Part shown: in pieces, positions 7,337 to 18,020 of the stretch
Layout of the letters: every line of letters begins with the position of its first letter
Position numbering within the stretch: position 1 is the first letter of the stretch
DNA from: Myxococcales bacterium
GTDB taxonomy: Bacteria; Myxococcota_A; Polyangia; Polyangiales; Polyangiaceae
DNA: 64,000 nucleotides
Direction of reading: 5' to 3'
Assembly: GCA_016191785.1 (NCBI GenBank)
Contig: JACPVJ010000055.1
Span: forward strand, 51,242-115,241
Notes under the pieces: model-generated
What the model saw: the letters and a program-made list of their open reading frames with translations, nothing else
Database searches by the model: none
Told to the model about the DNA's origin: nothing
Program-made: the position numbers and the translations under genes

Positions 7337-9295
7337 TCACCCGCGCGTTCGGCCGTGTGCCTCGGGCACGGCCGGCAGCTTCTCGAAGCCGCGCCGAAGG
7401 TGGGCCAGGTTCAGCACGATCTGGTTGACGATCAGCACGGTGTTGCCGAACACGACGGCCCAAGGGGTCCAGCTCGGCTCGTGCGCGGCAGCCAAGAACG
7501 CGGTGGCGAAGCCGACCAAGCTGACGGTTCCCCAGGGGTCCATCAGCGTGGCCATGCCTCCAGCGAAGGTGGCGCTCACGAACAGCTGGCCGATGATCAC
7601 GGTGCGCACGTCGAACCCGAGCCATGCCGCGCCGAGGCACCACACCACCAGCAAGCCCATGCCGCTGCCGACGATGGCCATGCTGGTTCGGTTGATGCGA
7701 TTTTGGAGCAGCTGCCTGGCAGAAGTCACCACCACCAGGACGCCGACGAGCAGAGCGCCGGCGGTGAACACGACGAGCGGCACGACGCTCTCTGGCGGGC
7801 GAAACGCGACCACGGACCAGAACCCGACCCAGACGAGGCCGAACACCGCGCCCATGAGACCGCGGAGCTTCAAGCCCAACCCTCGATCGGCGTCGGTGAC
7901 GATACGCCGGAGGCGCGCTTCGTCGTCGACAGCGGCAGCGCGCGCCGCGGCGACTCGCTCCACGAGCTCGGGCGGCAGGTCCGCGTGAGCCTCGACGATG
8001 CGCAGAGCGGCTTGCACCTCACCCCGCGCCAGCGCGCGCTCGACGCGCGCCCGGGCGAGGGCCCGCACTCCCAGAGCCGCGCCTTCGCACTCGGGCCAGT
8101 CCTCGAGCGCCGCGCGGTAGGCCAGGTCGGCAGCCTGACAGGCCTGCTCCCACGAGCCCTCGTCGCCGCTCTCGCCGGCCTGGGCCGCTCGGCTCCGGTC
8201 GAGGTCACCGCGGTCGACGAGCTGGAGCGCCCCGCGGTGGCGGAGGAAGGCCGCGATCGCGAGGCGCAGCTCGTCCGGAGTCGCAGTCCGCCGCTCGGGC
8301 GATGGCTCGAGAGCCCGCTCGACGATGCGGCGAAGCTCGGCGGGGACGGACTCCGGAAGCGGCGGGGCGGGCTTGCCGTCCAAGGCGTCGGCAACGCGAA
8401 GCCCCATGGCGACGCCCGAGTGGGGCGGCTTGCCGATGAGCACGTGGTAGAGCGTGGCTCCCAAGAGGTAGGTGTCCGTCCAGCTGCCGAACGCACTCGG
8501 ATTTCCCAGGAGCTGCTCGGGGGCCATGTAGCCCGACGAGCCCGCGACCTCGAAGGGCGCGTCGACCTGGCTCGGGTCGTCGAGCTCGCGCGCGATCCCC
8601 CAGTCGACCAGGTAGACCTCGCCGAACGCCCCGAGCATCACGTTCGACGGCTTCACGTCGCGGTGGATCACGCCGCGACTGTGGGCAAACGAGAGCGCCC
8701 GCGCGACGGCCATCAGCACCCCCAGGTTCCACTCGAGGAGGTCCGACGCGCCGAACAGCACGCGCACCTGCTCGGCGTCGCTCATCAAGTCGCTCCAGGT
8801 GTGCCCTTCGATCAGCTTCAAGACCACCTGCGGCGCACCGTCGGAGCCGCGCACGATGTCGTGCACCGGCACGATGTTCGGGTGCTCGAGCCGACCGGTG
8901 ATGCGGGCCTCCCGCAAGAGCTGCTCGACGTCGGCCGACGACCGCCGGTCGCTTCGCAGCGTCTTGACCGCCACCGCGCGATCGAGCTTGAGCTGGCGAC
9001 CGACGCGCACGATGGCCATTCCGCCTTGGCCGAGCGTCACGCCCACGTCGACGGACTCGGTGTCGAGCGGCGTCGGTCGTGGCACGTCGGGCTGAACCCG
9101 AATGGTCCGCTGGCCCTGGGCGTCGGGTGCCTCGAGCGCCATGTCCGCGAGCATCCGCCGTAGCTCTGGGCGCCGATCGAGCTTGGTCTGAAGGGCCCGG
9201 GCGTCGCTCTCTTCCAGCTGCCCCTCCAGGAGCAGCCTCAGGCGCTCGGCGTCATCGGGCACGGAGCCATTGTGCATCGAACCCGGGCGGGGCAA
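7337..9295 (-). CDS. Membrane-bound Ser/Thr protein kinase (DWG variant)
   Basis: The order is an N-terminal helical segment (residues 10-60), a kinase domain (about 82-355), a helical spacer, then a hydrophobic C-terminal region of about six membrane helices (about 475-630). Kinase motifs seen are GQGGMAIV, VAVK with Lys111, HRDVKPSN (211-218) and the metal-binding motif as DWG (231-233) instead of DFG. All catalytic residues are otherwise present, so it is probably active. The polytopic C-terminus may be a sensor or anchor; that is inference. It is followed on the same strand by the second kinase gene after a 125-base gap. Confidence 0.9.
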   Translation of the reverse strand: MPRPGSMHNGSVPDDAERLRLLLEGQLEESDARALQTKLDRRPELRRMLADMALEAPDAQGQRTIRVQPDVPRPTPLDTESVDVGVTLGQGGMAIVRVGRQLKLDRAVAVKTLRSDRRSSADVEQLLREARITGRLEHPNIVPVHDIVRGSDGAPQVVLKLIEGHTWSDLMSDAEQVRVLFGASDLLEWNLGVLMAVARALSFAHSRGVIHRDVKPSNVMLGAFGEVYLVDWGIARELDDPSQVDAPFEVAGSSGYMAPEQLLGNPSAFGSWTDTYLLGATLYHVLIGKPPHSGVAMGLRVADALDGKPAPPLPESVPAELRRIVERALEPSPERRTATPDELRLAIAAFLRHRGALQLVDRGDLDRSRAAQAGESGDEGSWEQACQAADLAYRAALEDWPECEGAALGVRALARARVERALARGEVQAALRIVEAHADLPPELVERVAAARAAAVDDEARLRRIVTDADRGLGLKLRGLMGAVFGLVWVGFWSVVAFRPPESVVPLVVFTAGALLVGVLVVVTSARQLLQNRINRTSMAIVGSGMGLLVVWCLGAAWLGFDVRTVIIGQLFVSATFAGGMATLMDPWGTVSLVGFATAFLAAAHEPSWTPWAVVFGNTVLIVNQIVLNLAHLRRGFEKLPAVPEAHGRTRG

Positions 9296-9324
9296 TAGAG
9301 CTGCCCGCAGCTGGCCAACGACGG

Positions 9325-10602
9325 CTACTGCTCTGGGTAGTCCGAGCCGATCGGGCGGGTGACCAGGATTCGACTGACGTCGCCGCGCGCGCTACCGCGC
9401 TCGAGCCGCCAGACCTCCCCACGCGAGATGGCCCACACGTGCTCGCCGGACCCGCGGATCCGCGTCACCGAGTCCTGAGTGGGGTCGATGGCGACGGGCA
9501 GCACCCTTCCGCCATCGAAGACCTGCGGGCCGCTGCGCACCAGCCATGCGCGCGTCGAGCTCTCGGCCCAGAGCGACGCGATCGGCTCGCCCGCCGGGGC
9601 GACCCGCACGAAGCCAGCGGCCTCGCGCCGCCAGAGACCGGTGCCGGCAGCCCAGACGCTTCCGCCGGCCCCAACGCTCACGCTCTGGAGCTCGAGGTCA
9701 TCGACGCGGGTCTCGGTCCACTTCTTGGCGCCCGCGTCCCGCGACCACAGCATGCCGGCGGTCGCCTTGCCGTCGTGCCAGATCTGCCCAGCGACCCAGA
9801 CCGCGCCGTCGGCGGCCACCGCGAGGCTCTTCAGCACCATGACTCGGTCGCGCGGAGTCCTCGGGGGCGGGCAGGTCAGCTCGGGCTTGCCCCAACTGCC
9901 TCGCGCGTAGCGGAGCAGGGCGCACTGGGGCGGACCGTGCCACTCGTCTCCCGTCACCAGGGTGTAGAGCTCACGAGTCGTCCCGGCGAGCTGCTCGGGT
10001 ATCCCTTCGTGTGGCCCAGCCGGAGGCAGGGCTTTGGTGAGCCGCCACCGGGTTCCGTCGAAGCGATCGAGGGGTCTGCCCCAGAGCAAGTTCGGATCGG
10101 TGCCACAGCGGCCGTCACTGACCGCAAACGCTTCGTGGTCAGAACGAGCCCAAATCCCCCAGAAGCTCGCGGTCTCGGGGCAGCGTATCGTGGCTCCGTA
10201 GCCCGGTACCGGTACCGAGGTGAGCTGCCACGGCTCGCTGAAGTCCTCGACCTGGCCGTCCGCGTCGAGGCGCACGCGCGTGCCGCAGTGACCCGCGACC
10301 CACGCCCCGCCCGAAGGGAGCGCGGCGAGGTCTTGGAACCCGGCCAGACACGTGAGGCCCGGCGCCGCCACGAGCTTGGCGCGCATGCGGAAGACCCCGA
10401 CGGGCGCCGTCACGGGGGCGTCGGTCCCGGCGTCCGCGACGAGTGGGGGGGCGGGCGGCGCGCTGGGCGGAGTGGGCGAGCTCGACGCCGGTGGCGGAGC
10501 GGGGGGGTCGCGCGAAGCGTTCGTGGCGACGCAAGCCGAGAGCGCTGCCGCGAGGGCAAAGGCGACTCGCGCCGGCGTCACTGCGCGCGCTGCCCCCGCC
10601 AC
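9325..10602 (-). CDS. Lipoprotein with propeller-like repeats
   Basis: Starting at GTG 10602 gives 425 residues with a leader ending ALSAC, a good lipobox near residue 24; a later GTG at 10581 would shorten the leader. A Pro/Ser-rich spacer follows (about 28-60). The body has repeated blades of the form hydrophobic-x-A-A-D/G-G-x-V/A-W-V/A-A-G, typical of two-component-regulator-like or kelch-type propellers. The same style of blade occurs in the C-terminus of the kinase at 5256-7211. It lies just downstream of the aminotransferase gene on the minus strand (2-base gap). A much longer frame runs upstream but is the shadow of the aminotransferase. Function unknown. Confidence 0.82.
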   Translation of the reverse strand: MAGAARAVTPARVAFALAAALSACVATNASRDPPAPPPASSSPTPPSAPPAPPLVADAGTDAPVTAPVGVFRMRAKLVAAPGLTCLAGFQDLAALPSGGAWVAGHCGTRVRLDADGQVEDFSEPWQLTSVPVPGYGATIRCPETASFWGIWARSDHEAFAVSDGRCGTDPNLLWGRPLDRFDGTRWRLTKALPPAGPHEGIPEQLAGTTRELYTLVTGDEWHGPPQCALLRYARGSWGKPELTCPPPRTPRDRVMVLKSLAVAADGAVWVAGQIWHDGKATAGMLWSRDAGAKKWTETRVDDLELQSVSVGAGGSVWAAGTGLWRREAAGFVRVAPAGEPIASLWAESSTRAWLVRSGPQVFDGGRVLPVAIDPTQDSVTRIRGSGEHVWAISRGEVWRLERGSARGDVSRILVTRPIGSDYPEQ

Positions 10603-10604
10603 GG

Positions 10605-11840
10605 CTAGCCGGCTTTCACCATCGCGCCCAATCGCTCGAGCGCGCTGTCCATGGTGGCGAGCGAGGGGCCGAACGAGAACCGCACGTGGTGACGGAAGCG
10701 CGAAGGGCGGTTGGTGCGGCGGCCGCCGGGGTCGATGTCGAAGAACTCGCCGGGGACGACAATCACCTGGCGCTCGAGCGCCCGCTTGAAGAAGTCGTGG
10801 CCGTTCCGGAGTGACTCGGGCAGGGCAGAGAGGTCCCCCCAGACGTAGAACGTGCCCTCGGGGTCGACGTCGGTGCGCACGCCCAGCGCCTTCAGCCCCT
10901 CGAGCAGGCGCGCTCGCTTTCGGCCGAACGCGCGGTGGATGGCGGCGCACTCGGCCAACGCGCCCTCGGCGCGCACGAAGCGCTGCGCCGCACGCTGGAG
11001 CGGCCGCGAGCCGCCGCCGTCGAGGAACGAGCCGGCGCTGGCGGCGGCCTCGATCACCCGCTTGGGACCGACGATCCAGGTGGTGCGCCAGCCCGGGTAG
11101 CGCCAGTTCTTGGTCAGGCCGTCGAACAACACGACCGGATCTTCGTTCACGTCTTCGACGTACCGCGCGGCGCTGACGGTGCGCGGGGCATCGCCCCAGA
11201 CGTAGTAGCTGTAAAACTCGTCGATCAAGAGCGCGCAGTCGAGCTCGCGCGCCGTGGACACCCAACCGGCGAGCTCGTCGCCTTCGATCAGCTTGCCCGT
11301 GGGGTTGCAGGGGTTCGAGAGCAAGAGGGCCCCGAGGCCGCGACCCAAGATCTCGCGCCTCAGCTCGGGCACGGTGAAGCGGTAGCCCTGTTCGGGGTCG
11401 AGCAAGATCGGGATGGGCGTGAAGCGCCGGAACACGTCGAGCAGCTCTTCGTAGGCGGTGTAGTCCGGAAGGAAGTGGCCCAGATGAACCGGGCCGACCG
11501 CGGCGCAGGCGCGCATGATCGAGACGCGCCCGCCCCCGGCGATGGCGACGTTTTCCGCGCTGTACTGCGAGGGCATGCCGCGGCGATAGAGGTCGTTGTA
11601 CAGGCCCGCGACGGCCTCGCGCAGCTCCCACAGCCCTGCGACCGGGGCGTATTCCTGGTCGGCGACGTCGATCTCGACGTGGGTCACCCGCGGCGGGGCG
11701 CCCTCGAGGGGGCCGGTCTCGGGCATCCCCTGCCCCAGGTTGCACCACTCGGGGTTCTCCTGCGAATAGCCGTGACGCTGCGCCTCCGCCATCACGTAGA
11801 TGACGCCGGTGCGGGGGACGGGACGAATGGCGGCGAGCAT
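10605..11840 (-). CDS. PLP-dependent aminotransferase, class I/II
   Basis: Fold-type I aminotransferase of 411 residues. NPCNPTGKL is the conserved aspartate/alanine aminotransferase loop. DEFYSYY carries the Asp that contacts the PLP ring nitrogen and the following Tyr. DGLTKNWRYPGWR contains the presumed Schiff-base Lys. Near the C-terminus RFSFGPS carries the Arg that binds the substrate carboxylate. The amino donor and acceptor cannot be told from sequence. Neighbours (a lipoprotein and a histidine kinase) do not point to a pathway. Confidence 0.92.
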   Translation of the reverse strand: MLAAIRPVPRTGVIYVMAEAQRHGYSQENPEWCNLGQGMPETGPLEGAPPRVTHVEIDVADQEYAPVAGLWELREAVAGLYNDLYRRGMPSQYSAENVAIAGGGRVSIMRACAAVGPVHLGHFLPDYTAYEELLDVFRRFTPIPILLDPEQGYRFTVPELRREILGRGLGALLLSNPCNPTGKLIEGDELAGWVSTARELDCALLIDEFYSYYVWGDAPRTVSAARYVEDVNEDPVVLFDGLTKNWRYPGWRTTWIVGPKRVIEAAASAGSFLDGGGSRPLQRAAQRFVRAEGALAECAAIHRAFGRKRARLLEGLKALGVRTDVDPEGTFYVWGDLSALPESLRNGHDFFKRALERQVIVVPGEFFDIDPGGRRTNRPSRFRHHVRFSFGPSLATMDSALERLGAMVKAG

Positions 11841-11855
11841 GAGCGCGCGACGATA

Positions 11856-13610
11856 TCAGCTCGCGTCCAGCACGGCGCGCACCTTTTCGAGCAGCACGGT
11901 CGGGGTATACGGCTTGGGCAAGAACTCGGGCGCCTTGCCGGTGCCGATCAGGCCGTCGAGCACCTGTCCAGCGTGACCCGAGACGTAGAGCACTCGGAGG
12001 CGCGGATACCTGACCAGGAAAGCCTCGGCGACCTGCACGCCGGAACCGCCGGGCATGACCAGATCCGCGATCAAGAGATCGAGCTCGGGCGCGCCCTCGA
12101 GCAGCGCCAGCGCTTCGGCGGGGCTCCCCGCCTGGGTCACCCGATAGCCCGCGAGCCCGAGGGCGCGTGCGGTCACGAGGCGCACCGCCTGGTCGTCTTC
12201 GACCAGGAGCACGTTCTCGCGTCCGCGGCGGCTGCTGCGTGGCTCGGGCCGAGCAGGCTCGACGGCGCCCATGGCTCGCGGCAGGTAGACGTGAAACGCC
12301 GTCCCTTCCCCCGGCTCGCTCTCGACTCGAATGTGACCGCCGCTCTGGTGGACCACGCCGTGGACCATCGCGAGCCCTAGGCCGGTTCCCTTGCCGACGC
12401 TCTTGGTGGTGAAGAACGGCTCGAACAGGTGGGAGAGCACCTCTTTGCTCATGCCCTCACCCGAGTCGACCACCGAGAGCACGACGTAGTCGCCGGGGTC
12501 GACCCCGACGTGGCGCTCCGCATCGGCGACGTCGACCGTGACATTGTGGGTCTCGAACCGGAGGGAGCCGCCGCCCGGCATCGCGTCCCGCGCGTTGAGG
12601 GCCAGGTTCACCAGCACCTGCTCGAGCTGGCTGGGATCGGCGCTGAGCTGCCATGCGTTCGGATCCGGGCGCGCGTCGAGAGTGACGTTCTCGGGCAGCA
12701 ACCGCCGGAGCAGCCGCTCTGCCCCGGACACCACCTGGTTGATGTCGAGGACTCGAGGCTCGAGCACCTGGCGGCGCGCGAAGGCGAGCAGCTGGCGCGT
12801 CAAGTCCCGCGCGCGCTCGGCCGCCGCGCGGATGTCCGCCAGGTCGGAAGCTCGGGACGCTGCGTCTCCACCTTCAGTCTCGAGAAACTCGACCCCGCTG
12901 AGGATCGCCGTCAGGAGGTTGTTGAAGTCGTGGGCCACGCCGCCGGCCAAGCGCCCGATGCCCTCGAGCTTCTGCGCCTGACGGAACTCGTCTTCGAGCT
13001 CGACGGCACGGCGTCGCTGCAGGTAGCTGTCGCAGAGCACCGCGGCCTGGCGGACCAGCGCCTGGATGGCGCGCTCTTCGGCGCCGGAGTACCCGCCCTG
13101 GCGGTTGGCGACGCCAATCACGCCGACGATCTCGGTGCCGCGCAAGATCGGCACGCCCAAGAAGGTGGTCAGCGGGGGGTGCCCCGGCGGAATGCCACCG
13201 GACCTGGGATCGTTCGCGCGGTCGTTGCTGATCACCGAACGCCGGGTTCGAAGCACCTCGCCGAACAGGTTGCCGAACTTGTCGAAGTCCAGGTAGCCCT
13301 GCTCGCGATACCGCTGCATGGCGGTCTCGTAGAAGGCGCGGTTCTCGACCGCGTCCCACACGATGCCCTCGTGGGCCAGAACGCGCAGCGCGCGGCCGGG
13401 GATCCACGCGCCGATGAAGCCGTACTCGCTGGCGGTCCGCACCAGCACGTGCCGCAGCAGAAACTTGAGCGACCCGCCGTGGTCGCCGCTCTCGAGGAAC
13501 GACGTCAGTGACTCGGAGAGGGCGGCGAGCAGCGCGGCGTCCGCCCCCGCGTTCTCGGTGCCGTCGGGTGTCTCTCGAGCCGGCATGGCGTCCTCGTCCG
13601 AGGCTACCAC
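11856..13610 (-). CDS. Hybrid histidine kinase: GAF, HisKA, HATPase, receiver
   Basis: Domain order is GAF (about residues 30-195), dimerisation/phosphoacceptor helix with the H-box VAHDFNN (His227), HATPase with the N-box NLALNARDAM and G-boxes SGEGM and GKGTGLGLA, and a C-terminal receiver starting VLLVEDD with the phospho-Asp in LIADLVMPG and the conserved Lys in LPKPY. There is no membrane helix, so it is a cytoplasmic sensor with a small-molecule-binding GAF. The start could also be the Met nine residues in. It is divergent from the ABC transporter operon at 13674 across a 63-base gap, which may make them co-regulated; that is inference only. Confidence 0.93.
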   Translation of the reverse strand: MVASDEDAMPARETPDGTENAGADAALLAALSESLTSFLESGDHGGSLKFLLRHVLVRTASEYGFIGAWIPGRALRVLAHEGIVWDAVENRAFYETAMQRYREQGYLDFDKFGNLFGEVLRTRRSVISNDRANDPRSGGIPPGHPPLTTFLGVPILRGTEIVGVIGVANRQGGYSGAEERAIQALVRQAAVLCDSYLQRRRAVELEDEFRQAQKLEGIGRLAGGVAHDFNNLLTAILSGVEFLETEGGDAASRASDLADIRAAAERARDLTRQLLAFARRQVLEPRVLDINQVVSGAERLLRRLLPENVTLDARPDPNAWQLSADPSQLEQVLVNLALNARDAMPGGGSLRFETHNVTVDVADAERHVGVDPGDYVVLSVVDSGEGMSKEVLSHLFEPFFTTKSVGKGTGLGLAMVHGVVHQSGGHIRVESEPGEGTAFHVYLPRAMGAVEPARPEPRSSRRGRENVLLVEDDQAVRLVTARALGLAGYRVTQAGSPAEALALLEGAPELDLLIADLVMPGGSGVQVAEAFLVRYPRLRVLYVSGHAGQVLDGLIGTGKAPEFLPKPYTPTVLLEKVRAVLDAS

Positions 13611-13673
13611 CGCGGGAACCTGTTTCGCCGAAGGTCGTGAAATAACCGACCGAGACCGCCGAACAGGCTCCGC

Positions 13674-14416
<743 letters not shown>

Positions 14417-14420
<4 letters not shown>

Positions 14421-15535
14421 GCGCGAAGCGACGCGGGCGCCGCTGGCCCTGGCTGTTGGGCGGGCTGGCCGTGTTCGGAGCCGCCGCAGCCACCCTCGGG
14501 GCAAGGCGTGCCCAAGGCGAGCCGATCGACGAGCGGCGGGTGATCGAAGCGGTGCGCCGCGATCTGAGCCTGGAGATCGTCGAGGTCGGCCGAGTCGAGC
14601 CAGAGCGGCAGGTGGAGCTCAAGTCGAAGGTGGCGGGCGTGGTCAGCGAAGCGCGGGTCGAGGAGGGCGATCGCGTCGCGGCCGGGGAGCTGCTCTTGCG
14701 GCTCGACGCCGCCGATCATCGGCGAGACGTGGCGCGCGCGCTGACCGAAGTCGCGAGGCACAAAAGCGGGCTCGGGTTCGCCGAGCTCGGCCGTCGCAGG
14801 GCCGACGAGGGCGCGCGCCAGGGGGTCACGTCTCAGGCGGACCGCGAGGTCGCCATGCGGGAAGCCGAAGAGAAGCGCTGGGCCGTAGCTGCCAGCCGCG
14901 GGGCGCTCGGCGCCGCCCGCGATCGGCTGAGGTGGACCGAGCTCCGCGCGCCGATCTCGGGGACGGTCATCCACCGGGGGATCGACCCGGGCGAGACAGT
15001 GACCCCAGGGGTCGAGACCGCCCTGGACGGCAAGCCGCTCTTCACCATCGCCGACCTCTCTCGCCTGCTCGTGCGGGTCGACCTGAACCAGATCGACGTC
15101 GCCAAGGTCGCTCAGGGCATGGCGGTCCGGGTCGCGGTCGACGCGCTGCCGGGCAGGCTCTACTCCGCCCGAGTGACGCGGATCGCTCCCGCCAGCGTCC
15201 GGCGACCCGGGAAAGACGTCGACGTGTTCCCGATCGAGGCGCTGCTCGCCGACACGGACGGGCGCATCAAGCCCGGGATGAGCGCGGAGGTCCGCATCGA
15301 CGTGGAGAAGAAGGCCGACGTGCTCACGCTGCCCATCGAGGCCGTGAGGAAGAGCGCAGGCAAGAACCTGGTCACACGCATCGTCGACGGACCGAAAGGC
15401 CGGAAGAAGCTGGAGGCCGAGGTGACCGTCGGCTCGCGGAACGACCGCGACGTCGAGATCGTCGGGGGCATCGCCCCGGGGGACCGCGTGCTGATCGAGC
15501 CCGCCTCGGCCGCCGCCAACGAAACCAAGATGTGA
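14417..15535 (+). CDS. MacA/HlyD-family periplasmic adaptor
   Basis: The GTG start gives 372 residues. One N-terminal membrane helix (about 11-28) is followed by the first half of a lipoyl/barrel domain (GVVSEARVEEGDRV), a helical hairpin (about 95-165), the second lipoyl half (LRAPISGTVIHRG), a beta-barrel (VDLNQIDVAKV) and a membrane-proximal domain. This is the membrane-fusion-protein architecture that bridges an inner-membrane ABC permease to an outer-membrane channel. No TolC-like gene is in the window, so the outer-membrane partner must be encoded elsewhere. It lies seven bases before the first permease. Confidence 0.93.
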
Positions 15536-15542
15536 GCCGGTC

Positions 15543-16766
15543 ATGGTCGGCACTCTGCTCTGGGTCGCGCTCCGCTCGCTGCGACAGCACACCGTCCGTT
15601 CCCTGCTCACCCTGCTCAGCATCGGCATCGGTTGCTTCGGCATCGTGAGCATGACCTCGCTCGCCGAGAGCGGGTTCGCGTCGCTGGAGAAGAGCATCGA
15701 GGAGATGGGCGGCGCGCGTCTCTTGATGTTCGTGCCCAAGCGGCCCGAGCGCGCCGAGGCCCGGGCCTCGAGCTTCAGCCTCGGGCTCACGCGGGTCGAC
15801 CGCGACCGGGCGCTCTCCGACCTCGCCGAGCTCGACGGCGCAACCCTGCTCGCGACCCTGGGCCGGCGCGAGGTGGTCTCCGACGCCGGTCTCGAGGTCA
15901 GCACCGATCTGGTCGCCGCCGACGCCGCGTTCTTCGACCTGTTTCGCATGCGTGTGGCGGAAGGGCGCGCCTTCACCGAGGCAGAGAACCTGGGACGGGC
16001 GCCGGTGTGCGTGATCGGGCACAAGACCGCCGAACGGCTCTGGCCCGGCTCGGCGGTGGGACACTGGCTCGTCGCCGGAGCTCTGCGCTGCCGGGTGATC
16101 GGGGTGTTCGCCGACAACGACCGGTTCGGGCTGAGCTTCGGCTTCGAGTGGACCGACCTGTTGGTCGTGCCGCACGAGACCGGCGCCGTCGCGCTGCCCG
16201 AAGCGCGCTCGGCGGCGATGATCTTGGCCAAGACCCGCCAGCCCAGCGAGAACGAGCACGTCAAGCGCGTGGTCAACGCGCGGCTCGTCGAGCGTCACCA
16301 CGGCGTCGACGACTTCACCATCTACGATTTTTCGAGCGTGATGGCCCGGTTCCACGCGCTGTTCACCGTCCTCGAGGTGATCGTGGCGCTGGTGGCGGCC
16401 GTGGCGCTGGTGATCGGCGGCGTGGGCGTGATGAACATGCTCTTGGTGAGCGTGACCGAACGCGTGCGCGAGATCGGAGTGCGCAAGGCGTTGGGTGCTC
16501 GTCCGGCAGACATCGCGGCGCAGTTCGCCGCCGAGGCGCTGGCGCTCTCGGGGCTCGGGGGAACCCTGGGCGCGGTCGCCGGGGTGCTGGTCGCCGGCGG
16601 TTCGGCGATCCTGATCCGTCGCGCTCTGCCCGGCTGGGTTCCGGTCACCTCTTGGGTCGCCGTGGGGCTCGCACTGGCGTCCGCCCTGGGGATCGGTGCG
16701 GTCTTCGGCTGGGCGCCCTCCCGCAGGGCCGCGCGACTCGATCCGGTGGAGGCCCTCCGCGGATGA
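15543..16766 (+). CDS. FtsX-like ABC permease 1 (MacB-type)
   Basis: The 407-residue protein has the MacB permease layout: an N-terminal membrane helix (about 17-38), a large periplasmic domain (about 40-265), then three C-terminal helices. The signature after the second helix is GVMNMLLVSVTERVREIGVRK, the coupling region of FtsX-domain permeases, and the tail SRRAARLDPVEALR is typical. There is no fused ATPase domain, so it uses the ATPase encoded at 13674. Its stop overlaps the start of permease 2 by four bases (ATGA). Confidence 0.94.
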   Translation: MVGTLLWVALRSLRQHTVRSLLTLLSIGIGCFGIVSMTSLAESGFASLEKSIEEMGGARLLMFVPKRPERAEARASSFSLGLTRVDRDRALSDLAELDGATLLATLGRREVVSDAGLEVSTDLVAADAAFFDLFRMRVAEGRAFTEAENLGRAPVCVIGHKTAERLWPGSAVGHWLVAGALRCRVIGVFADNDRFGLSFGFEWTDLLVVPHETGAVALPEARSAAMILAKTRQPSENEHVKRVVNARLVERHHGVDDFTIYDFSSVMARFHALFTVLEVIVALVAAVALVIGGVGVMNMLLVSVTERVREIGVRKALGARPADIAAQFAAEALALSGLGGTLGAVAGVLVAGGSAILIRRALPGWVPVTSWVAVGLALASALGIGAVFGWAPSRRAARLDPVEALRG

Positions 16767-18013
16767 GCCCCTGGGACCTCTTGCGTGAGCTCAGGGTGCT
16801 CGCCGCTCATCGGGCGCGCGTGGCCCTGACCCTGCTGGGCATCGTGATCGGCTCGGGCTCGGTGGTGTTCGTCGCCGCGCTGGTCAAAGGCGGCGAAGGG
16901 GCGCTCTTGCACATGAACCAGCGTGCCACGGACGCGGACCTCGCCAGCGTGTCGCCCAAGCCGGCGCCGCCCACCGCGCGCCACAGGACCACCCGCCCGC
17001 TCTCGCGCTGGGACGGCGAGGAGCTCGCGTCGTCACGGACACTCGGCGGCGCCTGGGTGGGCAGCGAGTCGAGCCGACAGACGCGAGCCTTCTTGCGTGG
17101 CACGCGGGCCATCGGCATGAGCCTGGGCGAGCGATCCCGCCGGATCACCTTGGTCAGCGCCTCTACCCGAGCACCCGAGCTCTACCGCCTGCGGCTGGCG
17201 GAGGGCCGGTTCTTCGACGACGCCGACCTCCGCGAGCGGCGCCGGGTCGCCGTCGTGGGCCGAGAGGTCGCAGAGAAGCTCTTCCCGGGGCAGGGGCTCG
17301 GCCGCGACGTAGAGCTCGAGATCGACGGCGAAGTCTGGACCGTGATCGGTGTGCTGGCCGACAAGCCCATGCTCGGGTCGACCGACGGTACGAACATCTG
17401 GAACCGCAAGGTGCTGGTCCCCGAGACCACGTTCGCCGCCACGCTGTCCACCCACGGCGAAGTCTCGCGACTCTACGCTCGCGGTGCCGGGGCGCCGATG
17501 GGTGAGCTACGGAGCGCGGCCCACGGGCTGCTTCTGCGTCGGCACTTCGGCGTCAGAAACTTCGAGGTCGACGACCCGGCGAAGCGCTCGGAAGAGCGCA
17601 CCATCTTGGCGGTGGTGCGGATTCTGCTGATCGGCACCGGCCTGCTCTCGCTGTTCGTCGGCGGGATCAACGTGGCCAACGTGATGCTGGTCGCGGTGAC
17701 CGAGCGCACGCGCGAGATCGGCTTGCGCCGGGCCCTGGGCGCGACCCGTGGCAGCATCCTGGCTCAGTTCCTGCTGGAAGCGTCGGCTCTGGCCGCGGCC
17801 GGCGGCGTGATCGGCGTCGGCGGCGGCGCGCTCTTGGCGGCTCTTGCCAGCCTGGGGCTCGAGCGATGGCTCGGGCACTGGGACCTCGCGATCGAACCTT
17901 GGGCCATCGGCTCGGCGCTCGTCGCTGCGCTCTCGACCGGCCTCGTCGCCGGGGTAGCGCCGGCCGCGCGCGCGGCACGCATCGATCCGATCGGCGCCCT
18001 GCGCGCCGAGTGA
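16763..18013 (+). CDS. FtsX-like ABC permease 2 (MacB-type)
   Basis: The ATG at 16763, overlapping the previous stop, gives 416 residues. The layout matches its neighbour: an N-terminal helix at about residues 18-40, a periplasmic domain, and three C-terminal helices with GINVANVMLVAVTERTREIGLRRAL and the end ARIDPIGALRAE. The two permeases are clearly homologous but divergent outside the C-terminal region, suggesting an old duplication and a heterodimeric transporter, in contrast to the homodimeric MacB of Escherichia coli. It is convergent with the NatB-like gene, seven bases apart. Confidence 0.93.
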   Translation: MSPWDLLRELRVLAAHRARVALTLLGIVIGSGSVVFVAALVKGGEGALLHMNQRATDADLASVSPKPAPPTARHRTTRPLSRWDGEELASSRTLGGAWVGSESSRQTRAFLRGTRAIGMSLGERSRRITLVSASTRAPELYRLRLAEGRFFDDADLRERRRVAVVGREVAEKLFPGQGLGRDVELEIDGEVWTVIGVLADKPMLGSTDGTNIWNRKVLVPETTFAATLSTHGEVSRLYARGAGAPMGELRSAAHGLLLRRHFGVRNFEVDDPAKRSEERTILAVVRILLIGTGLLSLFVGGINVANVMLVAVTERTREIGLRRALGATRGSILAQFLLEASALAAAGGVIGVGGGALLAALASLGLERWLGHWDLAIEPWAIGSALVAALSTGLVAGVAPAARAARIDPIGALRAE

Positions 18014-18020
18014 CCGGCCG

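Noticed and set aside
10811..12380. Long plus-strand ORFs opposite the aminotransferase and histidine kinase
   Set aside because: They are typical GC-rich antisense shadows with Arg/Ala/His-rich, motif-free products.
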